In this document: in pieces, positions 27,859 through 37,556 of the stretch
Numbering within the stretch: position 1 is the stretch's first letter
Layout: every line of letters begins with the position of its first letter
Assembly: GCF_008274585.1 (NCBI RefSeq)
Contig: NZ_VTRT01000005.1
Location: forward strand, 248,001-312,000
Length of the DNA: 64,000 nt
Direction of reading: 5' to 3'
DNA from: Pedobacter sp. BS3
Lineage (GTDB): Bacteria > Bacteroidota > Bacteroidia > Sphingobacteriales > Sphingobacteriaceae
Program-made: the position numbers and the translations under genes
The notes under the pieces: model-generated
What the model saw: only the letters and a program-made list of their open reading frames with translations
Told to the model about the DNA's origin: nothing
The model's database searches: none

Positions 27859-28988
27859 TAAACAGACGAAGTTTTATTAAATCTACCGCTGCTGTTGCCG
27901 GTACAACGGCCATTATCAATCCATACACTGTACTGGCAGATTATGGCAGAGCTCATCCTGTTAAAGGAAAACTGATCTTGCGATACCGGCCCTACACGCT
28001 TCAGCTCAGGCATGTTTTTACAATATCAAGCAATTCGCGTTCAACAACGCCGGTTGTATTAACAGAACTTGAATATAACGGGATGACCGGATATGGCGAA
28101 GCATCTATGCCTCCGTACCTCGGAGAATCGCATGAAACGGTACTGAAATTTTTGTCGAAGGTAGATCTGTCTGTATTTGACGACCCCTTCGAAATGGAAA
28201 ATATTCTGACCTATGTTGATGGCATTATGCCGGGGAACCGGGCGGCAAAGGCTTCGGTAGATATAGCCCTGCACGACCTGGTTGGTAAGATCATCGGTCA
28301 GCCCTGGTATAAGATCTGGGGATATGACCCTTTAAAAACACCCAATACCTCGTACACCATTGGCATTGATAAACCCGATGTAGTACGGCAAAAAGTAAAA
28401 GAAGCCGAACCTTACAAAATATTGAAGGTGAAAATAGGTCGCGATAGCGACAAAATGATGATTGAAACTATACGCCAGGTTACTGATAAGCCTATTTGTG
28501 TGGATGTAAACCAGGGCTGGACAGACCGGCAGTATGCCGTTGACATGGCGCACTGGCTGCACGAAAAAGGTGTGGTTTTTATTGAGCAGGGTATGCCTAA
28601 AGAACAAGTTGATGATAACGCCTGGCTCACCGAACACAGCCCGATACCCACGATGGGCGATGAAGCGGTACAACGGCTTGACGATGTGATGAAAGCGCAT
28701 AAAGTTTATAGCGGTATTAATATCAAGCTGATGAAATGTACCGGTATGCGTGAAGCGCATAAAATGCTCACATTAGCACGTGCCCTGGGAATGAAGGTAA
28801 TGATGGGCTGCATGACAGAAACTTCCTGCGCCATATCGGCCGCCGCACAGTTAACACCTATGGTTGACTGGGCAGACCTGGACGGTGCATTACTTATCAG
28901 TAATGATATATATAAAGGTATGCAGGTTATTAATGGCAAGGTTACGCTAACTCAATGGCCGGGTATTGGGATAAAGAAACTGGCATAA
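27855..28988 (+). CDS. Dipeptide (L-Ala-D/L-Glu) epimerase with a Tat signal
   Basis: The protein has 377 residues. The N-terminus NRRSFIKSTAAVAG is a twin-arginine signal. The enolase-superfamily barrel has the two-lysine motif KVKIG, metal ligands in VDVNQGW, FIEQG and MGDEA, and the second Lys in INIKLMK. It would convert murein L-Ala-D-Glu to L-Ala-L-Glu. The ATGA overlap with the NlpC/P60 gene puts release and epimerisation of the same peptide in one operon. Confidence 0.88.
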   Translation: MINRRSFIKSTAAVAGTTAIINPYTVLADYGRAHPVKGKLILRYRPYTLQLRHVFTISSNSRSTTPVVLTELEYNGMTGYGEASMPPYLGESHETVLKFLSKVDLSVFDDPFEMENILTYVDGIMPGNRAAKASVDIALHDLVGKIIGQPWYKIWGYDPLKTPNTSYTIGIDKPDVVRQKVKEAEPYKILKVKIGRDSDKMMIETIRQVTDKPICVDVNQGWTDRQYAVDMAHWLHEKGVVFIEQGMPKEQVDDNAWLTEHSPIPTMGDEAVQRLDDVMKAHKVYSGINIKLMKCTGMREAHKMLTLARALGMKVMMGCMTETSCAISAAAQLTPMVDWADLDGALLISNDIYKGMQVINGKVTLTQWPGIGIKKLA

Positions 28989-29395
28989 AACCATATTGTA
29001 ATGTGACAATAAGCATGGAATATAAAATTGATGATTGAAAAGTTCAATTAGAAATTTATAAAATCATGTTTTTTATTGAGGGTGTCTAAAAAGTCAAAAA
29101 GCAGCGTCATTTCGATCCCTCCCGTACGTACGGGATCGGGAGAGGAGACTACGAAGTAGCTGCGAAGCAAAATCTTCTTCCTAAGCACTTCTGACGGAGA
29201 TTCCTCGACTACGTTTCGGGATGACGAGAACTTTTTAGTCAGCCTCGGCTGAGGCCATGGACGGTGTCTTCACCGTCCATTTACAATTATCACATCTATG
29301 AAATTTAAACGTGTTCTTATAGTTCGCCTGCTCGGATATCGGGTTAATATTTCATCCAGGCCAACATTCAGGGCAGTTTGTTGTTTCAACTTACA
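28989..29395. repeat. Intergenic repeat element with hairpins
   Basis: GTCTAAAAAGT (29084-29094) and a near-exact inverted copy ending at 29240 bound text of the GTCATTTCG...GGGATGACG type common in this phylum. Beyond it, 29257-29280 is a perfect 10-bp hairpin, stem ATGGACGGTG with loop TCTT, which recurs at 9056-9079. No gene is seen. Confidence 0.65.
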
Positions 29396-31177
29396 ATGGA
29401 TAAACACATTTATCAAACCGGGCTGATAGGCAATTGCGCTTATCTGGCCCATGTACATAAAAATACCAATATTGTATGGCTTTGCTGGCCTCGTTTTGAC
29501 AGCTCTTTTGTTTTCGGCAGCTTGCTGGACAATGAAAAAGGCGGAGAATTTTCTATCCGGCCACAGCATGAGCGGGATTCACATCAGTATTACCTGGAAA
29601 ATACCAATGTGCTTTGCACAGAGATCAGTTGTAACGAAGGTAAATACCGGATCACGGATTTTGCACCGCGTTTCAGGCAATACGACCGGTATTTTAAACC
29701 GTTAATGCTGATACGCAAGATAGAACCGCTTGAAGGAAATCCACGGGTAAAGGTAACGTGCAAACCGGTTTGCGATTATGGCATTAAAAAACAGTCTGTT
29801 AACCGTGGTAGCAACCATATTGAGTATACCGGTTGTGATGAAAATATGCGTCTTACCACAAATATTCCGATAAATTATATTCTCGATGAGCATTTCTTTG
29901 CGCTCAACGAACCGAAATACCTGGTATTAACCTACGGCCAGCCGCTCGAAGCCCCTTTGATCAGCACAGCCGAACATTTTTTACGGGAAACCATTGCTTA
30001 CTGGCGTTTGTGGATCAAGCATTCGTCCATTGCCGGCTATCATCAGCCGTATGTTATCCGCTCGGCTTTGGTGCTGAAAATACACCAGTACGAAGATACC
30101 GGGGCCATTATTGCCGCCAGCACCACCAGTCTGCCCGAATCGCCGGGGAGCGGCCGTAACTGGGATTACCGTTACTGCTGGCTACGCGACACCTATTACG
30201 TGATAAGCGCACTTAATCACATCGGCCATTTCGAGGAAATGGAGCATTATTTTAACTATGTAACCGATATTTCATTTTCCGAGAATTTCAGGTATCAGCC
30301 GTTATATAGCATAACCGGCAAACATGACCTGGTTGAACAGATACTGTCGCACCTTCATGGATACATGGGCAATCAGCCGGTACGTATTGGCAACCAGGCT
30401 TATGAGCACATACAAAATGATATATACGGACAGGTAATGATCTCGCTGCTGCCGTTGTATAACGACCATCGTTTTGTTTTTGTAGAACGCAAGGACTCAG
30501 ACCGTTGGGTGGATTTTTTGCTGCATAAAATAGAACGTACTATCGACGAGAAAGATGCCGGTATCTGGGAGTTCAGGAATTTTGCCAACGTGCATTGTTA
30601 TTCTAACCTGTTTCAGTGGGCCGGGGCCAATGCAGCGCTGAAACTGGCTCAAACCATAAAAAATCCTGATTTACAGGAACGGGCCAGAATATTAATAGAT
30701 AAGGCTGCTGCACATATTGAAAACTGCTATGATCCTGAGCGAAAAGTGTATACCAATGCGGCAGACAGTCCGCACCTGGATGCCAGTACGCTGCAATTGA
30801 TCATGATGAATTACCTCGACCCGGCATCGCAAAGAGCAAAAGATCACCTGGCGGCTGTGGAGAAGGGGTTGAAAGGTGAAAATGGATTGTTTTACCGTTA
30901 TCTCCATCCCGATGATTTTGGCAGACCCAAAACTACATTTCTCATTTGTGCTTTCTGGTATGTGGAAGCATTGGCATGCGTTGGACGTTTGGACGATGCT
31001 ATGCGGGAGTTTGAGAGTATTATAAAATATTCCAATCATTTATTGCTTTTCAGCGAAGATGTGGACGAAAGCACGGGCAGCCAGTGGGGAAATTTCCCGC
31101 AGGCATACAGTCATGTGGGTTTAATGAACGCCGCCTATCGCATTGCTATGAAGCTGGATCGCCCGATTTTTTTATAA
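29396..31177 (+). CDS. GH15-type glucoamylase/trehalase-like hydrolase
   Basis: The protein has 593 residues from MDKHIYQTGLIGN at 29396. An ATG 18 bp upstream adds six residues. GH15 text is NWDYRYCWLRDTYYVISALN, WVDFLLHKIE and FPQAYSHVGLMNAAYRIA. In this phylum the family includes enzymes acting on trehalose. Trehalose-6-phosphate genes (otsAB) lie 0.9 kb downstream on the opposite strand, which supports a role in trehalose turnover without proving it. Confidence 0.86.
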   Translation: MDKHIYQTGLIGNCAYLAHVHKNTNIVWLCWPRFDSSFVFGSLLDNEKGGEFSIRPQHERDSHQYYLENTNVLCTEISCNEGKYRITDFAPRFRQYDRYFKPLMLIRKIEPLEGNPRVKVTCKPVCDYGIKKQSVNRGSNHIEYTGCDENMRLTTNIPINYILDEHFFALNEPKYLVLTYGQPLEAPLISTAEHFLRETIAYWRLWIKHSSIAGYHQPYVIRSALVLKIHQYEDTGAIIAASTTSLPESPGSGRNWDYRYCWLRDTYYVISALNHIGHFEEMEHYFNYVTDISFSENFRYQPLYSITGKHDLVEQILSHLHGYMGNQPVRIGNQAYEHIQNDIYGQVMISLLPLYNDHRFVFVERKDSDRWVDFLLHKIERTIDEKDAGIWEFRNFANVHCYSNLFQWAGANAALKLAQTIKNPDLQERARILIDKAAAHIENCYDPERKVYTNAADSPHLDASTLQLIMMNYLDPASQRAKDHLAAVEKGLKGENGLFYRYLHPDDFGRPKTTFLICAFWYVEALACVGRLDDAMREFESIIKYSNHLLLFSEDVDESTGSQWGNFPQAYSHVGLMNAAYRIAMKLDRPIFL

Positions 31178-31246
31178 ATCGCTCTGGATATAACGGGCTG
31201 TTTTGGTATCTTTAAGGCTAATGTTAGTAAGCAGGTATGATGAGCT

Positions 31247-31264
31247 AACCTGTGCATACAGGTT
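31247..31264 (+). promoter_or_regulatory. Hairpin just before the TauE/SafE start
   Basis: AACCTGT-GCAT-ACAGGTT is a perfect 7-bp stem ending 3 bp before the ATG at 31268. It may hide the ribosome site or be an operator. Confidence 0.4.
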
Positions 31265-31267
31265 AAA

Positions 31268-32011
31268 ATGATTGCAGATTTTATTACGATCTATATATTA
31301 GCTGTTGTTTTTATAGCAACATTAATCCGTTCAACAATCGGGTTCGGTGAATCGCTTGTAGCAGTCCCTTTACTTGCGCTACGCCTTCCGCTCGAAATAG
31401 CAGTCCCGTTCTCGGTTCTTTTGTCAGTAACGGTAGCGGGCATTGTTGTAGTACAGGACTGGAAGAAAATTCATGTTCAGAGCGCCGGCTGGCTGGTGCT
31501 TTTTACTCTTTTAGGAATACCTCTTGGGCTTTTGCTGCTAACCTCTGGTAATGATAGTATTGTAAAAGCCGGTTTAGGGACAATCATTATTGCTTTTTCC
31601 GTATATTCATTAACCGGGAGAAGGATTAAGGAGCTAACCTCAGATAATGGGATATGGCTTTTCGGATGTGGCTTGCTGGCCGGAATTTTTGGCGGAGCAT
31701 ACGGTTTAAACGGCCCGCCTCTGGCTCTATACGGCTCTATGCGTCGCTGGTCGGCACAACATTTCCGGGCCACGCTACAAGGATATTTTTTACCCGCCAG
31801 TTTTATTGGTATGCTCGGGTATTGGTTAAAAGGGCTTTGGACCTCCGAAATAACGCATTATTATTTATTGAGTCTGCCGGTAATGATCCCGGCCATCTTT
31901 TTAGGCCGGGTCATTAATCACCGGTTAAAAGGCGAAAAGTTTTTCCATTATGTTTACGTCGGGTTGATCGGTATCGGCGCCGTGTTATTAGTTCAGGCAG
32001 TAAGAAACTGA
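31268..32011 (+). CDS. TauE/SafE-family membrane permease
   Basis: The protein has 247 residues with about eight membrane helices. The first half has STIGFGESLVAVPLLALRLP and the repeat half has GGAYGLNGPPLALYGSMRRW, the family's paired signatures. Members move sulfite or organosulfonates, usually outwards. The substrate cannot be read here. It is flanked by GH15 and otsAB without an operon link to either. Confidence 0.88.
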   Translation: MIADFITIYILAVVFIATLIRSTIGFGESLVAVPLLALRLPLEIAVPFSVLLSVTVAGIVVVQDWKKIHVQSAGWLVLFTLLGIPLGLLLLTSGNDSIVKAGLGTIIIAFSVYSLTGRRIKELTSDNGIWLFGCGLLAGIFGGAYGLNGPPLALYGSMRRWSAQHFRATLQGYFLPASFIGMLGYWLKGLWTSEITHYYLLSLPVMIPAIFLGRVINHRLKGEKFFHYVYVGLIGIGAVLLVQAVRN

Positions 32012-32114
32012 AGTTTGGCCTCCTAATCTTCTTAACCTGGTATTGAGTAGAGCGTATTGAGTATTGAGCCTTACGCCTTAAACCTTTTACCTCAAACCCT
32101 CCTGCCTTCCACCT
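32012..32114. repeat. Pyrimidine-rich dispersed intergenic repeat
   Basis: It holds the phrase TTGAGTAGAGCGTATTGAG (from 32044), which recurs at 36734, followed by a pyrimidine run (CTTACGCCTTAAACC and further). It belongs to the strand-asymmetric family described in the findings. Confidence 0.6.
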
Positions 32115-34289
32115 TTACCCCATAATTAACTGACTTAATAGATTTCGTGCTTCACGGAAGTCCCGCATATAGAAGCGGGCTGCGGAAATATTGCTGCCTA
32201 TTTTGATGGTATAAGCATCGTTGGGCAGGGCCTTGAAAATATCCTCGTCGGTATGGTCATCGCCTAAGGCCAGAATAAAATCGTAGTTTTTGTTGTACAG
32301 CCAGTTTAAAGCGGCTTTCCCCTTGTTAACATCCATGTTTTTAATTTCAACCACTTTATTGCCCGGCATAACCTGCAAGCCCTTATCTTCTGTTAAATAA
32401 CGCAGATTATTGATCAGCTCACCAGCCCGCAGATCGCCCAGGCCGGTTTCTACCTTCCGGTAATGCCACACCAGCGAATAACTTTTTTCCTCAATGAATG
32501 ATCCTGGCGTACGGTCGGTGTAGGTTTCCAGCACAGGGAACAGATCCTGTTTCCATTGGTTATTTAAGGTTGGCAGCCGGCTCCATTTACGCCCGAACCG
32601 TTTTTGCCAGGCGCCGTGTTCAGCAATCATATCCACACGTAATTGTCCAAACCAGCTTTCAAGGGTTTGATAACGGCGTCCGCTAATGATAACTACCTGG
32701 TTCCGGAGATCATTACACAACAATTGCAGCAGGTTAATTAATTCCTTATCAGGCGAAGCCTGTTCTATATTATTCTGAAAACCCACCAGCGTACCATCGT
32801 AATCCAGGAAAATCAGGCGTTCTGATGCCGATTGATAAGCCCGTACAATATCGCTGTGTGTATTAAAGTTTACCAGCCGGGCCAGCATAGATTGCTGCAG
32901 TTGTTTAACTTCTGCCAGGCGTTCGGTAAATAGCTTTACCCAATGATGGATATTGAATTTGGCGATGATCTGCCGCATTAAAACCATTCGCTTTTTCTGT
33001 TCGGCAGTGGGCATGTTCAGCGCAGTTTCAATGGCCCGGGTAATTTCACCAATGTTATTGGGGTTTACAATAATGGCATCGATCAATTCTTTAGAAGCGC
33101 CGGCCATCTCGCTTAGTATAAGTACGCCGATGTTTTTAATGCGGCTGGCAATGTATTCTTTACTTACCAGGTTCATACCGTCACGCATAGGTGTAACCAG
33201 GCAAACATCGGCCTGCTGATACAATGCCGAAAGCATTTCTACCGGGAATGACTGGTAAAAGTATTGTACCGGGTGCCAGTGCAACGTTCGGCGGCGGGCA
33301 TTAATATTACCAACCAGTTTGTCAATTTCATCGTGCAGTTCCTGGTATTGAGGTACAGTGTCCCTTGACGGAACTACAACCATGTACAATATTACCTTTT
33401 CAAGATATTGCGGGTTTAATTCCAGGAACAGATCAAAGGCGTGCAGGCGTTGCAGGATGCCCTTGCTGTAATCGAGACGGTCTATGGACAAAATTATTTT
33501 GCATTCCCTAAAGCTGCTTTTCAGCGCCCGTAGCTGCCGGCGAACTTTAGCATTTCGGGTGAGTTGCATGAATTTTTCATTGTCGATACCCATCGGGAAG
33601 GGTTCTGCAATAATTTGCCGGTCGTTATAGGTTATGGTGTTTGCCGATGCATGTACAGGCAGCAACCGCGAAACGGAACCGACAAAGTGCTGCACATCAT
33701 CGTACGTGTGAAAACCAATGAGATCGGCGCCAAGAATGCCTTCCAGCAACTCGTTGCGCCAGGGAATGAGCCTGAAAATCTCAAATTCCGGAAAGGGGAT
33801 ATGCTGAAAAAATCCGATTGAAATATCGGGTAATTGTTCGCGAAGCATGCCGGCCAGCAATAACAGCTGGTAATCGTGTATCCAGATCATATCGCCCGGT
33901 TCGGCTGCTTCGAGCACTGCCTGGCAGAATTTACGATTAACCTGTATATAATAATCCCAGTACGATTGCTCATACCGGGCATAGGTTGACGCATAATGAA
34001 AAACAGGCCATAGAATTTCGTTGGAAAAGCCTTCGTAGTACTGATTGATCTCTTCCTGGGTAAGAAAAACAGGTTTTAAATTCAGTCCGGAAAGCTGCTG
34101 CCGGATCTGTGTCTGTGCAGCTTCTTCTATTTCCATTCCCGGCCATCCTATCCAGATATTGGCTCCTGTTCTGTACACAGACCCGAGTCCGGTAGCGAGG
34201 CCGCCTTCGCTTGGAGTTAAGCTAAATTGGGTATCTTCTCTATAAATTTTAACGGGTAATCGGTTTGAAACAATAATAGTTTTACTCAT
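32115..34289 (-). CDS. otsAB: Fused trehalose-6-phosphate synthase/phosphatase
   Basis: The protein has 724 residues. The OtsA part (1 to about 460) has TIIVSNRLPVKIYR, FQHIPFPEFEIFRLIPWR and VTPMRDGMNLVSKEYIASR. The OtsB part starts at RLIFLDYDGTLVGF (HAD nucleophile) and ends with LALGDDHTDEDIF. It makes trehalose from UDP-glucose and glucose-6-phosphate in one chain. It is convergent with the TauE gene. Confidence 0.94.
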   Translation of the reverse strand: MSKTIIVSNRLPVKIYREDTQFSLTPSEGGLATGLGSVYRTGANIWIGWPGMEIEEAAQTQIRQQLSGLNLKPVFLTQEEINQYYEGFSNEILWPVFHYASTYARYEQSYWDYYIQVNRKFCQAVLEAAEPGDMIWIHDYQLLLLAGMLREQLPDISIGFFQHIPFPEFEIFRLIPWRNELLEGILGADLIGFHTYDDVQHFVGSVSRLLPVHASANTITYNDRQIIAEPFPMGIDNEKFMQLTRNAKVRRQLRALKSSFRECKIILSIDRLDYSKGILQRLHAFDLFLELNPQYLEKVILYMVVVPSRDTVPQYQELHDEIDKLVGNINARRRTLHWHPVQYFYQSFPVEMLSALYQQADVCLVTPMRDGMNLVSKEYIASRIKNIGVLILSEMAGASKELIDAIIVNPNNIGEITRAIETALNMPTAEQKKRMVLMRQIIAKFNIHHWVKLFTERLAEVKQLQQSMLARLVNFNTHSDIVRAYQSASERLIFLDYDGTLVGFQNNIEQASPDKELINLLQLLCNDLRNQVVIISGRRYQTLESWFGQLRVDMIAEHGAWQKRFGRKWSRLPTLNNQWKQDLFPVLETYTDRTPGSFIEEKSYSLVWHYRKVETGLGDLRAGELINNLRYLTEDKGLQVMPGNKVVEIKNMDVNKGKAALNWLYNKNYDFILALGDDHTDEDIFKALPNDAYTIKIGSNISAARFYMRDFREARNLLSQLIMG

Positions 34290-34426
34290 GAGCGGAATGT
34301 TATCTTTTAACGAATGTTATTTTTTTAACAGTATTATCCGGAAGTTGTTGAAGAAAATCCCAGATTGGTAAGCTGGAAGCCGGGTAGCGGGTGAGAAGGC
34401 ATAAGGTAAAAGGTAGCTAATGGCTT

Positions 34427-34572
34427 ATGGTTCATGGCTTATAGTCCGAAAGTCGGAAAAGTTGAGCGCAGCGAAATCCCGATTATTCGGGGTCAGAAAA
34501 GACCGGGAGCGGAAAAAGGTAGAAGGCAGAAGGCGTAAGGTGAACAACGAGAAACGAAGGACGAATCACGAA
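34427..34572. repeat. Dispersed purine-rich repeat, copy A
   Basis: This copy closely matches 44642-44783. It contains a 33-bp core at 34461-34493 (GTTGAGCGCAGCGAAATC, then hairpin CCCGA-TTAT-TCGGG) followed by purine-rich AAGGTAGAAGGCAGAAGG. Other cores are at 25532 and 53141 (the latter inverted). Confidence 0.75.
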
Positions 34573-34822
34573 CAACTATATGACAATTCAACAATAAAGC
34601 AATATAACAATCTAAAAGATACCTGGCAGTGAGGCTAGCCGATGGAGTTGGAGTGAGGCCCAGTAACAATTTAACAATTCAGCAATTAAGATAATCTAAA
34701 ATCTCATATCTCGTGTCTCATATCTCAATACCAATTAAGAGGCTGATTTTTTTACCTTCCCCTGTTACTTTGTTGTTAGGGTTATGTAAATAATTAGTAT
34801 TTTTGCTTACTCATTTCGAGCT
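34573..34822 (+). promoter_or_regulatory. purF leader and promoter
   Basis: Repetitive TGACAATTCAACAATAAAG-type text fills most of this gap. At 34773-34805 a TTG, a 22-base gap and TATTTTTG fit a Bacteroidota promoter, 17 bases before the purF ATG. The gap is slightly longer than usual. Confidence 0.55.
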
Positions 34823-36727
34823 ATGAGCGATTCAATAAAACATGAGTGCGGTATTGCATTCATCCGACTGTTAAAGCCCCTTTCATTTTATCAGAAAAAG
34901 TATGGTACGGCCCTTTATGGACTGAATAAATTGTACCTGCTGATGGAAAAACAGCATAACCGTGGCCAGGATGGCGCCGGTATTGCAACCATTAAACTGG
35001 ATGTTAAGCCGGGAAACCGGTACATTAGCCGCTATCGTGCCATGGGATCGGGGGCCGTAGCCGAAATTTTTGAATATGTGCAGCGCAAGTTTGCCGATGT
35101 ACAAGCCCGCACGCCCGAATTGTTAAATGATGCCGATTGGCTGAAAGAGAATATCAGCTTTACCGGCGAAGTTCTTTTGGGGCATTTGCGTTATGGTACA
35201 CACGGTAAGAACAGCATAGAAAATTGCCATCCGTTTTTACGTCAGAATAACTGGATGACCCGGAACCTGGTTATTGCCGGTAATTTTAACATGACCAATG
35301 TGGATGAATTGCTGGAACAGTTATACGAGTTGGGTCAGCATCCTAAAGAGAAGGCCGATACAGTTACTGTGCTTGAAAAGATCGGTCATTTCCTGGATAC
35401 CGAGAACCAGGAGCAATTTGACCGTTTTAAAGCTGAAGGATATTCCAACGTGGAGATAACCCACAAAATAGCCGAGCACATGGACGTAGCGAATATCCTG
35501 CGCCGTTCGGCCAAAACATGGGATGGCGGTTATACTATTGCCGGTATTTTGGGTCATGGCGATGCGTTTGTGATGCGTGATCCGGCGGGCATCCGGCCGG
35601 CATATTATTATTACGACGATGAGATTGTTGTAGTGACCTCAGAGCGGCCGGCTATACAAACGGCCTTTAACATACCGTTTGAGCTGGTTAGCGAAATTAA
35701 GCCCGGCCATGCCCTGATTGTTAAAAAGAACGGAACCATTAGCGAGGAGCAGTTTTGTGAGCCGTTAGCACAGAAATCATGCTCTTTTGAGCGTATTTAT
35801 TTTTCACGGGGCAGTGACGCTGCTATTTACAGGGAACGTAAGCAATTGGGACGACTGGTATGCCGCCAGATACTGGAAGAGGTTAATTACGACTTACAGA
35901 ATACCGTATTTTCATATATTCCGAATACGGCCGAAGTTGCCTTTTACGGTATGGTAGAAGGGCTTCATAAGTATATTAAAAATTACCAGAAAGAAACGCT
36001 TTTAAAGCGTGCCGATAAAATATCGGATGAGGAATTGGAGCGTGTGCTGAGCCTGGCCCCGCGTGTGGAGAAGATCGCTATTAAAGATGTGAAGCTACGC
36101 ACGTTTATTACGCAGGATGCCGACAGGCAGGATATGGTATCGCATGTGTACGATACAACGTATGGCTTAATACGTCGCGGTATGGATACGCTGGTGGTAC
36201 TGGATGATTCTATTGTGCGGGGAACTACTTTAAAGCAAAGTATTTTGCGCATACTGGACAGGCTGGGGCCTAAAAAAATCGTGATCGTATCGTCTGCACC
36301 ACAGATCCGCTACCCCGATTGCTATGGTATTGATATGTCGAGAATGGGTGAGTTTGTGGCCTTTGAAGCCGCTATTTCGCTGCTGAAAGAACGCGAAATG
36401 GAAAACGTTATTTTTGAAGCTTATGATAATTGCAAGCGTACCCAGGATCTCGACAAAGAGTTGATAGCCAATTATGTGCAGGCTATTTATGAGCCTTTTA
36501 CAGATGAGGAAATTTCTGACCGGATAACCCAGATCATTACGCCTAAAGATATTACTGCCGAAGTGAAAGTGATTTACCAGACATTGAATAACCTGCACAA
36601 GGCATGTCCGGGCCACTCAGGAGATTGGTATTTCTCGGGGAATTATCCCACCCCCGGCGGAAATAAGGTGGTAAACCGTGCCTTTATGAACTGGATGGAA
36701 GGTAAAAACCAGCGGGCTTATGTATAG
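34823..36727 (+). CDS. purF: Amidophosphoribosyltransferase (long form)
   Basis: The protein has 634 residues. It performs the first committed step of purine synthesis. The text HECGIAFIRLL places the glutaminase Cys at residue 9, so a short propeptide would be removed. The PRPP motif is VVLDDSIVRGTTLKQS. It is longer than the roughly 500-residue E. coli enzyme, mainly within and after the glutaminase part. purC is 13 kb away, so they are not in one operon. Confidence 0.92.
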   Translation: MSDSIKHECGIAFIRLLKPLSFYQKKYGTALYGLNKLYLLMEKQHNRGQDGAGIATIKLDVKPGNRYISRYRAMGSGAVAEIFEYVQRKFADVQARTPELLNDADWLKENISFTGEVLLGHLRYGTHGKNSIENCHPFLRQNNWMTRNLVIAGNFNMTNVDELLEQLYELGQHPKEKADTVTVLEKIGHFLDTENQEQFDRFKAEGYSNVEITHKIAEHMDVANILRRSAKTWDGGYTIAGILGHGDAFVMRDPAGIRPAYYYYDDEIVVVTSERPAIQTAFNIPFELVSEIKPGHALIVKKNGTISEEQFCEPLAQKSCSFERIYFSRGSDAAIYRERKQLGRLVCRQILEEVNYDLQNTVFSYIPNTAEVAFYGMVEGLHKYIKNYQKETLLKRADKISDEELERVLSLAPRVEKIAIKDVKLRTFITQDADRQDMVSHVYDTTYGLIRRGMDTLVVLDDSIVRGTTLKQSILRILDRLGPKKIVIVSSAPQIRYPDCYGIDMSRMGEFVAFEAAISLLKEREMENVIFEAYDNCKRTQDLDKELIANYVQAIYEPFTDEEISDRITQIITPKDITAEVKVIYQTLNNLHKACPGHSGDWYFSGNYPTPGGNKVVNRAFMNWMEGKNQRAYV

Positions 36728-36759
36728 TGTACTGAGTAGAGCGTATTGAGTATTGAGAC

Positions 36760-36790
36760 AAAAGTTGACAATTGTCAATTGTCAACTTTT
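36760..36790. terminator. Bidirectional terminator between purF and deoR-type gene
   Basis: AAAAGTTGACAATT (36760-36773) and its exact reverse complement (36777-36790) form a 14-bp stem with loop GTC. It has A and T runs at the ends. It separates the two convergent genes and overlaps the end of the minus-strand gene by 2 bp. Confidence 0.75.
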
Positions 36791-37556
36791 ATCTCGCCAC
36801 AATAACCTTAATACCCTTTTCCTCAAGCTGGGCAACGGCCGAAGGAGATACTTTATTATCGGTAATAACGTATTGTACCTGTTCGAACCCACAAACCCTG
36901 CCTAAGCCACGGCGACCAAATTTTGAACTGTCGGCCAGTATCACTACGGTTTGCGCAGATTCAATCATTTTATGATTCAGTGTAGCTTCTGCCAGGTTGG
37001 TAATTGAAAATCCAAAATCAAAATCGATACCGTCGACACCTAAAAACAGCATTCCGCATGATATCTCTCCCAGAATTTGTTCGGCATACGAACCGGCAAC
37101 AGACGATGAATTGGCACGGATCAGTCCGCCTAACTGTAATACTTCAACATTCGGGCGGTTAGACAGCTCCAGGGTTACCTTAACTGCCGGTGTAATTACC
37201 GTTAAATGTTTGGTAGGGTGCAGGCAGCGGGCCAGCTCAAACACGGTTGTACCCGAGCCGATAATGATAGAATCGTTTTCTCCGATAACAGATACAGCAG
37301 CACGGGCAATTTTTTGTTTTTCCTCGGCATTGATCAGTTCCTTTTCATTAATAGTCCGCTCTATAGCATACGGATTATTGATAGAACCACCTCCACGGGT
37401 ACGGAACAGCAGGTTTTTATCTTCAAGCACTTTAAGATCCTTGCGGATGGTAACACCCGAAACCTTCATAGATTCGCTTAATTCCTGGATATTGACCCGT
37501 CCTTCCTGCTGTAGTTTTTTTAAAATAAGCTGATGCCTGTCTGTGATATTCTTCAT
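36789..37556 (-). CDS. DeoR/GlpR-family sugar-phosphate-responsive regulator
   Basis: The protein has 255 residues. HTH text is VNIQELSESMKVSGVTIRKD with RTRGGGSINN after it. The C-terminal sensor has IIIGSGTTVFELARCL and FLGVDGIDFDFGFS. The family represses sugar catabolic genes until a phosphorylated sugar binds. No sugar operon is adjacent; it faces away from a GntR gene. Confidence 0.9.
   Translation of the reverse strand: MKNITDRHQLILKKLQQEGRVNIQELSESMKVSGVTIRKDLKVLEDKNLLFRTRGGGSINNPYAIERTINEKELINAEEKQKIARAAVSVIGENDSIIIGSGTTVFELARCLHPTKHLTVITPAVKVTLELSNRPNVEVLQLGGLIRANSSSVAGSYAEQILGEISCGMLFLGVDGIDFDFGFSITNLAEATLNHKMIESAQTVVILADSSKFGRRGLGRVCGFEQVQYVITDNKVSPSAVAQLEEKGIKVIVAR

Noticed and set aside
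34420-34632. 70-codon frame before purF
   Set aside because: It translates the dispersed purine-rich repeat.
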